Source: Psilocybe azurescens
Lineage: Eukaryota; Basidiomycota; Agaricomycetes; Agaricales; Agrocybaceae
Reading direction: 5' to 3'
NCBI GenBank assembly: GCA_023853785.1
Contig: JAJIRX010000791.1
Location: forward strand, 52,799 to 116,798
Length of the DNA stretch: 64,000 nt
Part shown: piece after piece, positions 22,606 to 33,957 of the stretch
How the letters are laid out: each line of letters starts with the position of its first letter
How positions within the stretch are numbered: position 1 is the stretch's first letter
Program-made: the position numbers and the translations under genes
Notes under the pieces: generated by a model
Told to the model about the DNA's origin: nothing
Seen by the model: the letters and a program-made list of their open reading frames with translations, nothing else
The model's database searches: none

Positions 22606-24837
22606 CTACCGTGGGCATGCATGGAGCTTAAGTGCATTGATGTCTATGGGGATAGGGCCAAGCACGAAACTTTCCGTCAGTCTATCTTTGGGCACATCTT
22701 CGGCATATCACGCACCTCCGAGGGTTGTGGATACCCACCAGTTTCATTGCTGGCACTGCTGGCGTTGCTGGGGGTGTAAACACGGAGCGGTTCCTCGTAC
22801 TCTTGGTTTTCGTCTCGTACCTCTCTTACGCGGCGTATGTACCTATATGATGCTTGTGACGGACCGACGGTGATTTGGCCGTCCCTGGTGACGGCGATAG
22901 ATGCCATGGAAGGGTATGTAGGCATATGACTATGGTTCTCTAGGCGGGGATGGGAAAAGTCTTGATTGTGACCACTTTGGGTGGATATATGCTGTTGGGA
23001 ATGATGGGTGGAGAGACGTAGCAGGGATACATCTGATTGCGGAACCGGCTGGACGTTCGAGAGACTATGAACGGGACCCTGCGAAAGACTCTGAGAATGT
23101 CCGTGGATCGGTTGGTAATTATGCAGGTTTTTTCGCAGGTACGGGTGCGATGCGGCTGTCAACGGTAAATGTCGCAGTATGGATTATTGGCTGATTAGAA
23201 GGGAAAGGCATGGCCAAAAGTTTTACTCACTGGTATGAAGTCTTGGGATCCGCATTGGCTCATGACCATAATCCATACTGACTTTCGGTATCTCCTGACA
23301 GCGCAGTTGTAATGGAAGGAGTGAACTGGTGATCGTTGACGTAGTATTGCTCATTCACAGCGTCCCATGGGCATGACGAAGGTGAGTTGTGGGACTGGTC
23401 GTGATGGGGTTCAAAAACCCCTTGAGGCCGCGCCTGAATATCTTGCAGAGGGCTGTCATTGAAAGGGGTATGAATCGAACGCGTTGTTGTACTGCTGGTA
23501 TCTACTTCAGATCGACTGCCACAAACCGCTTCTGGCCAGCAGTCTTCCTCTCGATCATCGTCGTCGTATTCTGATTCCGGGATACGCGTGATAGACCTTC
23601 TATCTCGAGGTGAAACGCTACCAACGTCTATGTCATCTGGGTGTAGAGAAAAACTTGGTGAGAAACTTCGCAACTGGTCCGTCGCATCTAATCCTTGGCT
23701 ATTTCGGATACCCAAAGATGCAAGTTCGCTTTCCCTCTCTGTCCCATTCGTCGAATCTTCTTCTGCTTCGCCGTCCGGGCCGTTGATGTTTAATTGGAAC
23801 TCGAACACCAAAGGCTCCTCATCCAAAGGGTGTGCCTCTCCGCCCCATAACGCGTGTGCCTTCCCCCTTCCAGTCCACTGGGGCTGTCGCTACCGTCACC
23901 GTTCATACTCAGACTGTGCATCGCGAAAGGATTAAGCCTGAAAACACCCATCATCCCCCCTCATCTCCTTGCTAGCTTGTGTCGCGCGTAGAGGAACCTC
24001 TGTCGGAGGCGCAAGTGATTGACTGAGGAGATTAGACTTGTAGATTGTCCGATCAAATATGGACTGTCCGAAGTCTTCTGATAGGTCAGGCAACGAAGTC
24101 AACTCCATTATAAAGCATCCATCTGGGTCGTCGGGCTCAATCTTCACGGAAGGATGAGTAGTCACAGAAGTTGTCGTCGATTCAGGTGAAGAGGAATCTC
24201 GCGATCCAGCCTCGCCGACCTGTCCCGTAGATTTATCATCTTCTGGTGCGTCCCTATAAGATAGCTGGTGGCTCAGGTCCTCTGATCTGTAAACTGGGCT
24301 ATCCCATTCCCTTGAATCGACCTCGAAGTCTGATGTAGATGTGTGCGATGAAGGCGATGAATCGCGGTTGTTTCTGAAGCCATACGAAAGGGGAACGTCG
24401 ACGACTGAGGACTTGGAGGAGTTATAATGGTACGTTGGGATGACGTCGGATAATATGGGGCAGAAAGTGGTTGCGGTGTGATTTGATAATCTAGAGAACG
24501 CGACTGCGCGTTGAAGATTTGCTGAGGTTGATGGAAATGGGAAGCATCCTCGACAGGGTTAACAAAAGGCTCCGCCGCAGAGCTGCTTGCATAAGGCATG
24601 CATGCGGATGTTGAAGAGGGAGGGTCTGACGATGTGCCATACGACGGCAACCTCGATGATTGTGGTAAAGCATGGTGTTCCGTGAAATACTGAGGCCAGC
24701 TCTGATGTTGCGGGCATTGAGCGGGGAGCCAATGGTATCGGTGCAATGCTGCCATCGGCGTTGGTGGCAGAACTGGGCCTCTGATAGTAAGCGGCTGTGG
24801 TCAGAGGAGCGAGGACAGCATTTGCGTATTGGGACAT
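22606..24837 (-). CDS. Long, largely disordered protein of unknown function (several frameshifts)
   Basis: Start at ATG 24837 (MSQYANAVLAPLTTAAYYQR). Composition is Ser/Pro/Gln/His-rich first (SYGTSSDPPSSTSACMPYAS), then acidic (PSVKIEPDDPDGCFIMELTS; EEPLVFEFQLNINGPDGEAE; RIPESEYDDDDREEDCWPE), then Gln/His-rich with an ordered-looking end containing YRYIRRVREVRDENQEYEEP and TESFVLGPIPIDINALKL, stop 22608-22606. One intron lies near 23166-23228. At least five frame changes are needed (near 24775, 24400, 23945, 23270 and 22690). No DNA-binding or enzymatic domain is visible. The layout (Q/S-rich, acidic segments) resembles regulatory or transcription-associated proteins, but that is inference only. 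Codon continuity across indels argues that this is a real gene. Confidence 0.6.
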
Positions 24838-24958
24838 GGGGATTGTTAAAATTTAGAACGGGAATCAAGAAAGGGAAAAGGATATCATGAAAGGCCGAGA
24901 CGGAGAGGATGGATTTAAGAGAAGAGCATCTGGACTGGATTGGATAGAGGCGAACGAA

Positions 24959-25282
24959 CTACTGGAGGTTTCGCCAAAATCGAGGGCTGGCTTGCAATGG
25001 CATGGCAGGTGAACGTTTGTTTCTCTCACCGAGGATCATCAGCAAGTCGTTCAGATCTTCGATTCCGCGATTCCCTTTGGTGCCTATTTTGATTTCAGCA
25101 CAATATTTATTTAGTCTATTATAAAATCCTGGTCCAATCCCTACAGAACACACGAGGGCCACTAACTTTCTTTCAGCCATCCGCATTTGGGCTCGCCTCA
25201 CAGGAGGGATCCACAAGAAACGCCACCGCGTGACCAGTTCAATCTCCGCAAGCCTATGCAGTGCATCGGCTTTCTTCGGCAT
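24959..25282 (-). CDS. Hypothetical small gene or lone exons
   Basis: The ATG at 25282 opens a basic frame (MPKKADALHRLAEIELVTRW). A GT-AG intron (roughly 25162-25080, with a CTGA branch-like site) could join it to a basic, Arg-rich exon. Unspliced, the frame stays open for 107 codons to 24959. No family recognised. It lies 122 bp upstream of the unknown gene above, on the same strand, and could instead be 5' leader sequence of it. Confidence 0.28.
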   Translation of the reverse strand: MPKKADALHRLAEIELVTRWRFLWIPPVRRAQMRMAERKLVALVCSVGIGPGFYNRLNKYCAEIKIGTKGNRGIEDLNDLLMILGERNKRSPAMPLQASPRFWRNLQ

Positions 25283-28200
25283 CCACCCCGATTTATGCGA
25301 TCGAGGAGATACTAAATCCCGTATCTTGTTCTCGCCAACTTGGTAAGTTCCCCCTTAAGATTCAGCATAGGTCCGGATTCTTGGCTCACTCAGATTAATG
25401 CGTAGAATGCCCAAGGATCGTCACATATGCCTCGTTTAGGCGCGCGGTCAGCGTCACGACGTCTACTATTACGCGTTTCCTCTCCCAGATGTGTCACTGT
25501 GAAGGTGGATATGCTGCAAGAGAATGGCGGAGTTTTGATATTTCTCGTTCATGAAACATCTATATTCGATTCCGGAGACCACATTCTAGGGGTCAGTGCC
25601 GCTCAAGTGGAAGGATCCTTATGCATTAATTTAACAGCAATTACTTGTGATGGTACGTGTTAGTAACGGTGAGTCTGTGCTTCTTGACTTTCGAAGACAG
25701 AGGAGGATGGCAAGTCCTTTTGTACCGGGCTTGATCGTCGTGCCGGTTTCTTTTTGTAGGTTCAATTAATATCGGACCAGCTGCGCAGAACCGTTGATCA
25801 GATTCGCAGTGGAATTTGTGAAATCGCCGACACACTTTCGAAACTAACAGGCAAAGAAACTTCGAGGCGTCGATTTTTGATCGTCTATCGGCTAAGCCCC
25901 ATGCGACGACAACTCACTTGACCTAACGGTGCCAGCGTGCTCCTCATAATAAAATGAGATGGTCCACGAATCGTTCATCATCTATCATCCGTGCATGTAC
26001 TGTCCGCCTGCAAGCTCATTCGTTGATGTAAAATCCGTTGCTTTCAAGTCGTGCTTATCCCTATCCCTCAGAAGTGTGTCATATGCACGACATCATCGTC
26101 AACGATTTGATCCCAAAATTGGAACCCCGTCGTTCGATAATCCCATTGCGCCTAAGCAGAAACGACTCGAGCCAACTCATCATAATGATGGTTCACGTTT
26201 CCCCTTTCTCTGATTTCCACGGAAATTCGATGCAAGATATATGCACCCCCGAGTTTCCATCGTCAATTGGCACTTGTCATAGAGCACTTGCCTGGGCCTG
26301 GGCGGAAGTAAAGCAAAGAAGTACTCCAAATTTCATTCAAATTGAAGTACTCTGTGGGCACAGAGTCGGGTCTGGAGCGGAAGGATCGAACTGAATGTTG
26401 TAGCCTCAGGTGAGCCGAATATCTTACAATTAAAAGAACAATAAGTGAAAGCCACGGTGGCAGGCGGAAGCGGACAGGTGTCTCTCACATTGTATGACCT
26501 AGCCACGGCGTTAGATGCTGGCGTCTAACAGCTTTGAATGGGCGCATACAAACAAATAATGCCGATGAATGTGTTCTCCCCTCTGAATTATCTCCGATAC
26601 TCGATCACACAAGTACCAGTGTCAGGAAACATTTGCACACCATGACTAGGAAGTCGAATGCAGCTGTAGACTTCTACTTCATACGGCACCAGTCCACTTA
26701 ATTCTGCGAAACCCTGTTAACTGTAGCCTATGTATCCTCGGATCGTCAAGGGTTCACATACGCTTGTTCTCTCGAAGCGGCTAAAAAACGCACGATATAT
26801 CCAAAATACTTATGGCTGCGACCACAAATTTAGGGAAGTAGTTTAAAATTTAGAACAATAGTTAGTAAGAATAAGTAACCCGGTATCAGTAGATAAGCTT
26901 GATTGGTACTTCTGTTGGAGATAACTGACGACTCCTTCTCATATTGGCCTGCTTGCCAAACATGACAGCGATCGGACATATTTAGACATATCGCCGTTGT
27001 GAAAAAGAGCCACACGGAGGACTCATGGTATTCCCGAACGAGACATATAGAATAGGAGCTTCGTCTCATCGATAAAGCTGAGAGAATGGTTTCTGCGGAG
27101 TGAGGAATCCGCTCCTGACAAATAACGGATACATATGTCGAAGTCGGAAGGCCAAACACAGTGCCATAAAGCTCTAATATCCTTCTACCGACGCCGCACG
27201 TTCCGACGTACACGCTACAAAGGAGGTTACAACAGATCACTCAAATAATGATTAGAATTGGCTGCAGTAAGGTACATCTTAAAGACCGGAATAAATCCAC
27301 CTAAACCACACTGACTTTTAGTAGTAGTGGTAACAATAAGCTACTGCCAGAAGCCTTAAGGTTTGTCTGCCTGTATTCGGTTTAAATTGACCGGTAAGAT
27401 CCAAGCCATTCTACATGGAATGGACTGTGATTTGTACCCGCATAGATAGTGACATATTGGCAGATATTCCCCGTTCGAGTTCTAGTGAGCCATGATGACG
27501 GCGTGATTGATCTTAGTTTCATTGGGCGATAGTAGCCATGGTACGGGAATTTGGGGCAATATGGCATAAAAAAAGCTTGCATGTACCCGAAGAGAAGCTT
27601 TTATTCCTGGTTTTAGGAAAAATTAAATTGGTTGGGTGTTTGTTCCTCTATAAAATGGTGACTCATGCAGTGTATGTCAATAATAAGCGCTCGACACATT
27701 GGCAACCCGCAGAGGAAGCTTTGCGATACAGAGACAGAATCGGGGCACCAATTTAAAGCTCTCAGGTGATCAAGGGGTTCACAGAGCTCCAATGGTACAA
27801 TAACGAGAAATACGGAGCTTACAAATAGTTAAATCAAAGAGGCGCACCGTGTGGCTGTTGTGGCGCGTCTGACGCCCAACGACAGACAACGAGGTCCGCC
27901 GAAGATTAAATCAAAGTTGTGTGGCACACATGGCAGGAGTGGTCAGTTTATGAATGACGAAAGGGATGCGTGTGCATCTCCGGCGGCAGAAGCAACGTTC
28001 TAGAAGAATTTTGTCACTTTGCACATTCGAGCCTCAGACTCGTGGCTAACAGTCTCCAGAACCAGAGCGAAGACCCGTATCTAAGAAGGCTACATTCAAG
28101 CCGAGGCCCTATAGAGTGTGCATAAAAATTCTATGAAATCATGCCCGCAGGGAACGACTACTTCCTTCGTCTAAAACCATAACGGCAGAAGCCGATGAAA

Positions 28201-30281
28201 AAATTCTGTTCAAATGTCCTCTATGCGTTTGGTTAGCGGGTCCAGCCCAGTCTTCGGACACGCCACAGAATCTCATTCACAGAGCATAAATGACATGTCC
28301 GGCGATGTTGTCAAAGTAAATTATCGAAGTGGATATTATTGCAAACTCATGTCAATTCTCAAGGGAGAACTGACACCAGGAGATGAGCGACCACTGATAG
28401 AGTTCTTTAGGACAGGCGATTAAAAGGGATATTCAGATAAGATATATTCGAGAAATCCCAATCGGAGTAAAGCTCATATCAAATGCTGCCTTAAAGTCTA
28501 TGTCATACCACCTGGGAAGAAGTTAAAAACGACTTGTGAGGCTTATCATTACAAGCACAATGTCCAAGATCAATCATTTAATGGTAGACCACTTATTTTA
28601 TACGAAGGGAGAACTTCTGGGGTAAGCAGAACAGGGCAGATACCCAGAGAAATCGAATTGTTATTCTGCTTCAAGCTAGTCATGAGAGCTTGTGGTTTCG
28701 TATGTTGATCACATTTGAAGTCGATTCTACCATTACAGCGTCGACCACAGAGGATAACGCAACGAGTAAAATGCCAATAGACATTGCCTAATGCCATATT
28801 TCTGTTCTCTGCGTTTGCCGCTGTTAATATATTTGTTCGTTGCAGAGTAGTACTAATGTCGGACAAGTATTCGTCAACATTGGCAAAACTCGAGATTGAG
28901 AGGATCTGACAGGATCCACATGGTACTTTTTATGCTGAAATGCAAGCACTTAGCAACGGGGCAGACAGACCTTAGTGAGAATAAATGGGATACTCATCGT
29001 CAAAGACCAGGAGGCTGGCCTACGTGTTACCGAGGGGTTGAATCCACCTCTTATCAATGCCATTTATTTGAAGACGTTCTCTGTGATAACGTGTGTCTAG
29101 AAGCCAGTTATTAGTAGGCTGAGAAAACAAAATCAAGAACATTACTTGGTAGAAGTCATCGCACCGTGCACATTTCGGCTTGTGCCGTATATAACCGTAC
29201 TGGACCTTCCGTGGAGCGAAGTTCTGGGGTGTTAAACCATATGTAGCCTACGGCACCATGCATCGAAGATTGAACAGCGGGGCACATCACAGTCGTGAGG
29301 CGAGCAGTATGACCAACCTTATTTCGTGTTGGGCCAGCATATATTTGTTATTGGTGGAATTGAGCCTAATTCTTATATATAGAGAGAGCTTGATGACCAA
29401 CCAGGTGAATGGTTCTGTCAGTCATTTCCATCATAATCCTGGGGATTACTCTTCGAATTCGATTAGCAGCCAAGGTGTCAAATTTGGAACTTTACCGCCG
29501 GCATTCCCTCTGTCCTATGCTCGAGCTTCCAGGTTGGCCCAATGTCCAGATGGTCTCAGTATGTTAAGTAGATCATCAACTGAGCTTTGTGATGAGTTAG
29601 ACATTGAGAGACATATGCCCATTAAACTCGGGAGTCGGAAGTGTTGATGCAGGCAGGAGCGATCAAGAGCGACCAGAAGAGCAGCGGCGATCAAGTACTG
29701 AGAATATGCGTAGATAGTTATAACAGGTAAGATTCGGGATATGTTTAAAACCCAACACAGAGACCTTTATTTTTATTTCTGTAGTTATGGTTTAATGACT
29801 CTGTGAGAACTCGGTACGAAGGAACAATGTTGAATGAACGCGGAAGAAACTCACCCTTCTGGAAAAATTCACTGCGAAGGCCGTTGGAACTCTCCATGGG
29901 GTTTTTGTGAACATGTGAAGAGAGAATGATGTCTTTCTTAGAACAAATGTCCCCAAATTCCGATTTGTTGGTCGGAAAGAAACTCGATTCAGTGCCCAGT
30001 TGCAATTCCTGTATCAATGCACCCAATGGCACTAACTCTTTGGTGAATAAAAGCCAGCTAATATAGCCGTGTATATATCGAGAAGTCAGGTCCTAAGGAG
30101 CTCCGTATCGAGCCATTCAGAAATCCGTGAAGATGCCAGAAGTTGGCGCCAAAGCTGTGCTACAAAAATTGAATAAAGAAATGAGGGGCCGTTCTATTCG
30201 AGGTTCGAATCGGAGCTGTAAATATTCTAATCTCAGATCAGACTCAGCGGCCATTGTATGTTATTTAAACACTCTTGAGAC
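25283..30281. other. Gene-poor region, about 5 kb
   Basis: Isolated frames of 60-136 codons occur on both strands (for example 26830-27240 minus, and 29258-29647 plus with one hydrophobic stretch), none with a family signature. I see no tandem array, no long repeat and no RNA gene here. Confidence 0.45.
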
Positions 30282-30421
30282 CAGTTGAAGAAATGGGTGG
30301 CAAACTGTCGATAGACAGACCGGTCGATCTGAGTTTAAATTGCTATATGGAGCGGATTGGTCCCGTGCCGTCACGTGTAGTAAACCTGCCCTGAATACAG
30401 TCCGCGTGACACTACATACAT
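30282..30421. repeat. Left arm of a 140-bp near-perfect inverted repeat
   Basis: Reads CAGTTGAAGAAATGGG outward-in and ends ACACTACATACAT. Its reverse complement lies at 31873-32012 with one mismatch in 140 bp that I can find (GGGTGGC versus GGGCGGC). The arms enclose 1451 bp. No clean target-site duplication: the 8 bp outside the arms agree only at AGAC. Consistent with a young non-autonomous DNA element with long terminal inverted repeats; no transposase frame is visible inside. Confidence 0.85.
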
Positions 30422-30672
30422 TTTGTAATGAAAAAACTTACGCGTTCTACAGCTTAAGTCCTCCCACCCGTTCTGTAGCCATGTATGACTTCCACGCCCT
30501 TCCAGGACTCATACAAAGTAACTCTGGACTACCTAATGATGCTCCCTAGTTTTGGCCTTGGAGCTCAGAAGAATAGTTAGCAGAGACAGATGTTTGGACA
30601 GCCAAGTTGTCGTTAGTCCTTTTTACGACACTGTCCGAACCGTGTCAGGAAGTTCTTATGTAATCTTCGGAG

Positions 30673-30721
30673 CTTGAATTATGGTCGCGTCTAGTAGACG
30701 CGACAACGCAGATAATTCAAG
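30673..30721. repeat. Nested hairpin inside the inverted-repeat element
   Basis: Outer arms CTTGAATTAT (30673-30682) and ATAATTCAAG (30712-30721); inner arms GTCGCGTC (30684-30691) and GACGCGAC (30697-30704) around the loop TAGTA. All 18 arm bases pair perfectly. Function unknown; it could be a transposon sub-terminal signal. Confidence 0.7.
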
Positions 30722-31218
30722 CCTTTTGAAAGATATAGCGTATTTATTTGGCTCGAATAATAGATGGTTTAAATTTTGTGTTGAGAGGAGGAGTTTTGTG
30801 GCAGCTTTCATTCCGGTGCAGACTGAGCAGAAAGTCGCTTACATAATCTTTTGACTTTGCCTTGAGCCGGACGCATAGGTGTCCAGCACTTCCACATCTG
30901 TTTGAAAGCTCTCAAAAATTTGCATGAATGTTGATTGACACCTTCTAAAAGTTGCTCTCTCCAAATTGTCTTTATAGATCTTCTTGTCAAGCAAAGTGCG
31001 CGCGATCCTATTTTCAAAGTCCGAAGATTATATAACAACTTTCTGACACGGTTCGGAGGGCGTGGTAAAAAACAGACTTCATATATCGTGAGCCGTAGGG
31101 CACATCACATATATCGAAGTTTGTCTAGGAGAGACTAAGTTGGCGTTGATGTTGCCACACAATCACAAAAGTTTTTTTATTACAAAACAAGCAGTGACCC
31201 ATGCTTCGCACGGGGAAC

Positions 31219-31307
31219 CTAAGATGCCAGTTTACAATTCATATAGCTGTACTTAGGTAGACCCTTTCGCAGACAGGTTGGGTACGTCTCCAACCTGTGC
31301 ATCTTAG
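31219..31307. repeat. Two-level stem-loop
   Basis: CTAAGATGC (31219-31227) pairs with GCATCTTAG (31299-31307); directly inside the 3' arm lies a tight hairpin ACAGGTTGG (31273-31281) with CCAACCTGT (31290-31298). It lies inside the 140-bp inverted-repeat element, 50 bp before a poly(A) tract. Confidence 0.6.
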
Positions 31308-31355
31308 TAGTTAGTTTAGGTTAGTTTACTTGTTGCACGATAATCCAGAGAATTC

Positions 31356-31373
31356 AAAAAAAAAAAAAAAAAA
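31356..31373 (+). repeat. A18 tract
   Basis: Eighteen consecutive A residues following AATTC. With the preceding stem-loops it could be the 3' end of a short retroposon (SINE-like) nested in the element, or simply a slipped homopolymer. No flanking duplication was found. Confidence 0.6.
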
Positions 31374-31872
31374 CCTAACATGGCAAAAGAGGAAGTTGTC
31401 AACCGCATGAGGGACAAACTTTGCAGCAACCCGATGCAGCCAAAAAATGAACAAAGCCATTCATTACAGACTCATAGCTGTACTCTCCTCCTTTTGAGAG
31501 CCTTCAGCTAGTACATACTTCTATGTAGAGTAAGTTGACGCATCCCTCTCAATCTTGGGCCAGTTGTTTCTTCCAGTGTACCCCACCAGTACTGTTAATA
31601 AATGGCCATTTTTTATACTCTCACCTACAAAAATTCTAGAAGTTTCCAGAGATGCACAGGCATCTGTTGTCGCTGACATCTTGTGCCCAGTTAGCACGGA
31701 AGGTTTGAGAATGCTTCAGAAATCAATTTACGTTGCCCCCAAGCTCCCCACCCAAAACTGGGAGACGCTGACCAGCCAATCAGATTGCATATTTGTCTAA
31801 GCCAATCAAAATGGTGATTTGTATCTCGTGAGAAAGAGTCTGAGCTCTTTTATTATAATATGTAGATAATAG

Positions 31873-32012
31873 ATGTATGTAGTGTCACGCGGACTGTATT
31901 CAGGGCAGGTTTACTACACGTGACGGCACGGGACCAATCCGCTCCATATAGCAATTTAAACTCAGATCGACCGGTCTGTCTATCGACAGTTTGCCGCCCA
32001 TTTCTTCAACTG
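31873..32012. repeat. Right arm of the 140-bp near-perfect inverted repeat
   Basis: Begins ATGTATGTAGTGTCACGCGG and ends CATTTCTTCAACTG; partner of 30282-30421. Immediately outside, CAGATCGGTTACCGGTCT partly echoes the ACCGGTC motif inside the arm. Confidence 0.85.
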
Positions 32013-33957
32013 TCATAGACAGATCGGTTACCGGTCTAAGCACTTTGGTGAAACGCGTTTTTATCTTTAATCAGATGACAGCTGTCGTGTTTTTATTGAC
32101 AGTGCAACGCTTTTTATCGTGATCACTGGAAGAGAAAGGCCACTGGTTAAGGAGTTAAAATATGGCGTCGATCGCGAAGCTCACCCATTGTGAGAGTCAG
32201 CGAGGTCTGTTGTTTTCAACTATAAATCGAGGACCACGGACTGATAAGAAAGATGTCTTCAGATAATATGAGCCTTGCAAAGATATTGCCTGAGTCTGTG
32301 ACGCATTGTACTTTTTAGACGTCTGGAGCACCCTTCAATCATCAATCCTCGGGGCGTCAATAGAGATACATATCAGTGTATACCATGCATGTGTAAAACC
32401 ATGAAACAGCATGTAAGTGTCCCAAGAGAAGCCCCTAGGAGCCAAAATGCTTGATTCTCTCCGTACTGAAAGATCTTGACCTCATAGGAGTAAACCTTCT
32501 AGCTCCACCCGCCTCCCCTTGGGCCAGAGAGTAGAAGTCTTACCTTACCTTAGTCCTCTGAGCAGAACTTTCCCATTGACATCCGCGTGAGTCGATACTC
32601 CGTAAATTTCGTATCTCACAGAGGATCATGTTATGTGTTGGCCCAGAGTCCATCATGCCATAACCGTCCTGTCTTATCTTTACTTCTCCAGACACATCCA
32701 GCTGTAAAATCCAAGCAGGCTGCTACTTTCAAGCGAAAATGTTTAGAGATGAACCTGCTGAGAGTGTGCCGATATAGGTCGATGATTCAATGGTCATCTG
32801 AATCTACCACCGACAACCGCCATCGTTGAAAGATCTTGATCTCTGGCAAGCCAGGAGTCCTGTCTGATGTAAGTGCGGATACGATTTATTTCCCATCTTC
32901 GTCATGGGGCTATAATCCTTTGAACACAGCTCATCAACTAACTGAACTGCCATGCTAGGCTTGCTTTTAACCTCTGCAGAAGCATGAAGCTTCAGGTCTA
33001 AATCGCGTCAACAGATTACAAAACCTATGCTTATCGATTCGGGCTTGATAAATACTGACCAACCTCAGGAGTCGCAGCTACTACTCTAGGGCGGAAGTTT
33101 ACATTAGCCTAGAGGAAGTTATACTGTTTGTGAACAGTAGACGTGCGACAATTGGGTTTTTCTAAGTTCATCCTCATAGGAGGTGGTACTGTGAATCATC
33201 AATCTTCTGATTGTAAATCGTACAGTCGATCTTGCGGAGGGAACTACTATTCTTCAGTGGCCCACTAGTTGTGAATCTCCGAACGATGACTTCTCTACTG
33301 CCATTGCCCGCACACAAAACTTATTCTTGAAGGTTGCTGTACATACTACACAGAGGTTTCGGAGGATTGGTGAACCATATTCACGGCTGACCGCCGTTTG
33401 TCATTAATTTATCTTACACCGACAGGAAGACTTTGTGATTGCTATATCAGATTTCTGTTGAGACAGACACTCTGCGGATCATGTTACGAATAATACGATA
33501 CATGTGTACAAGTATTTAGTCCACTAAAACGCTCTAATTTTAAACTCTTCAGTCGAACCACCTAGTTGTCAATCGAGCGTCAATAAGTAGGTCGTCCGAG
33601 ATGGCAGGGATTGCTCGAGGATTTCCGAAAGATTCTCCCAGATAGGGACCCCTGATGAGGCACCGGACCTTGGACAGCGTCCTACTAGTGATATTTGAGT
33701 GATATAAACTTTAGTTGTTATTTAATGTTGTACGCAATCTGTCGAGCGTCCTCCAGAAACGTTAGATTCAAGTTGAAAGAGTTTTATATTGGATGTTGTC
33801 GGATGTTGTCTTGTTGGCAGAAAAGGTAAGGACCAAATATTGGCATACATTGTGCCGATTATCCGAAACTTCCCATCAGAACGCTTAATGTTTACTACGA
33901 CGACGCGAAAGCTCAAACTAGACACCTTGCAAAGGCATAGTTTGTGACATATTATCA
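32013..33957. other. Intergenic, nothing recognised
   Basis: AT-rich sequence with only short frames (an 80-codon frame at 32587-32829 has no family features). The last few hundred bases must contain the promoter of the CFAP20-domain gene; no clear TATA box was chosen. Confidence 0.45.

Noticed and set aside
22531..22873. Plus-strand frames near 22.6 kb
   Set aside because: Antisense to the C-terminal exon of the minus-strand unknown gene, whose frame reads TESFVLGPIPIDINALKL.
30195..30225. GGTTCGAATC box as a tRNA T-arm
   Set aside because: No matching acceptor, D or anticodon stems upstream.
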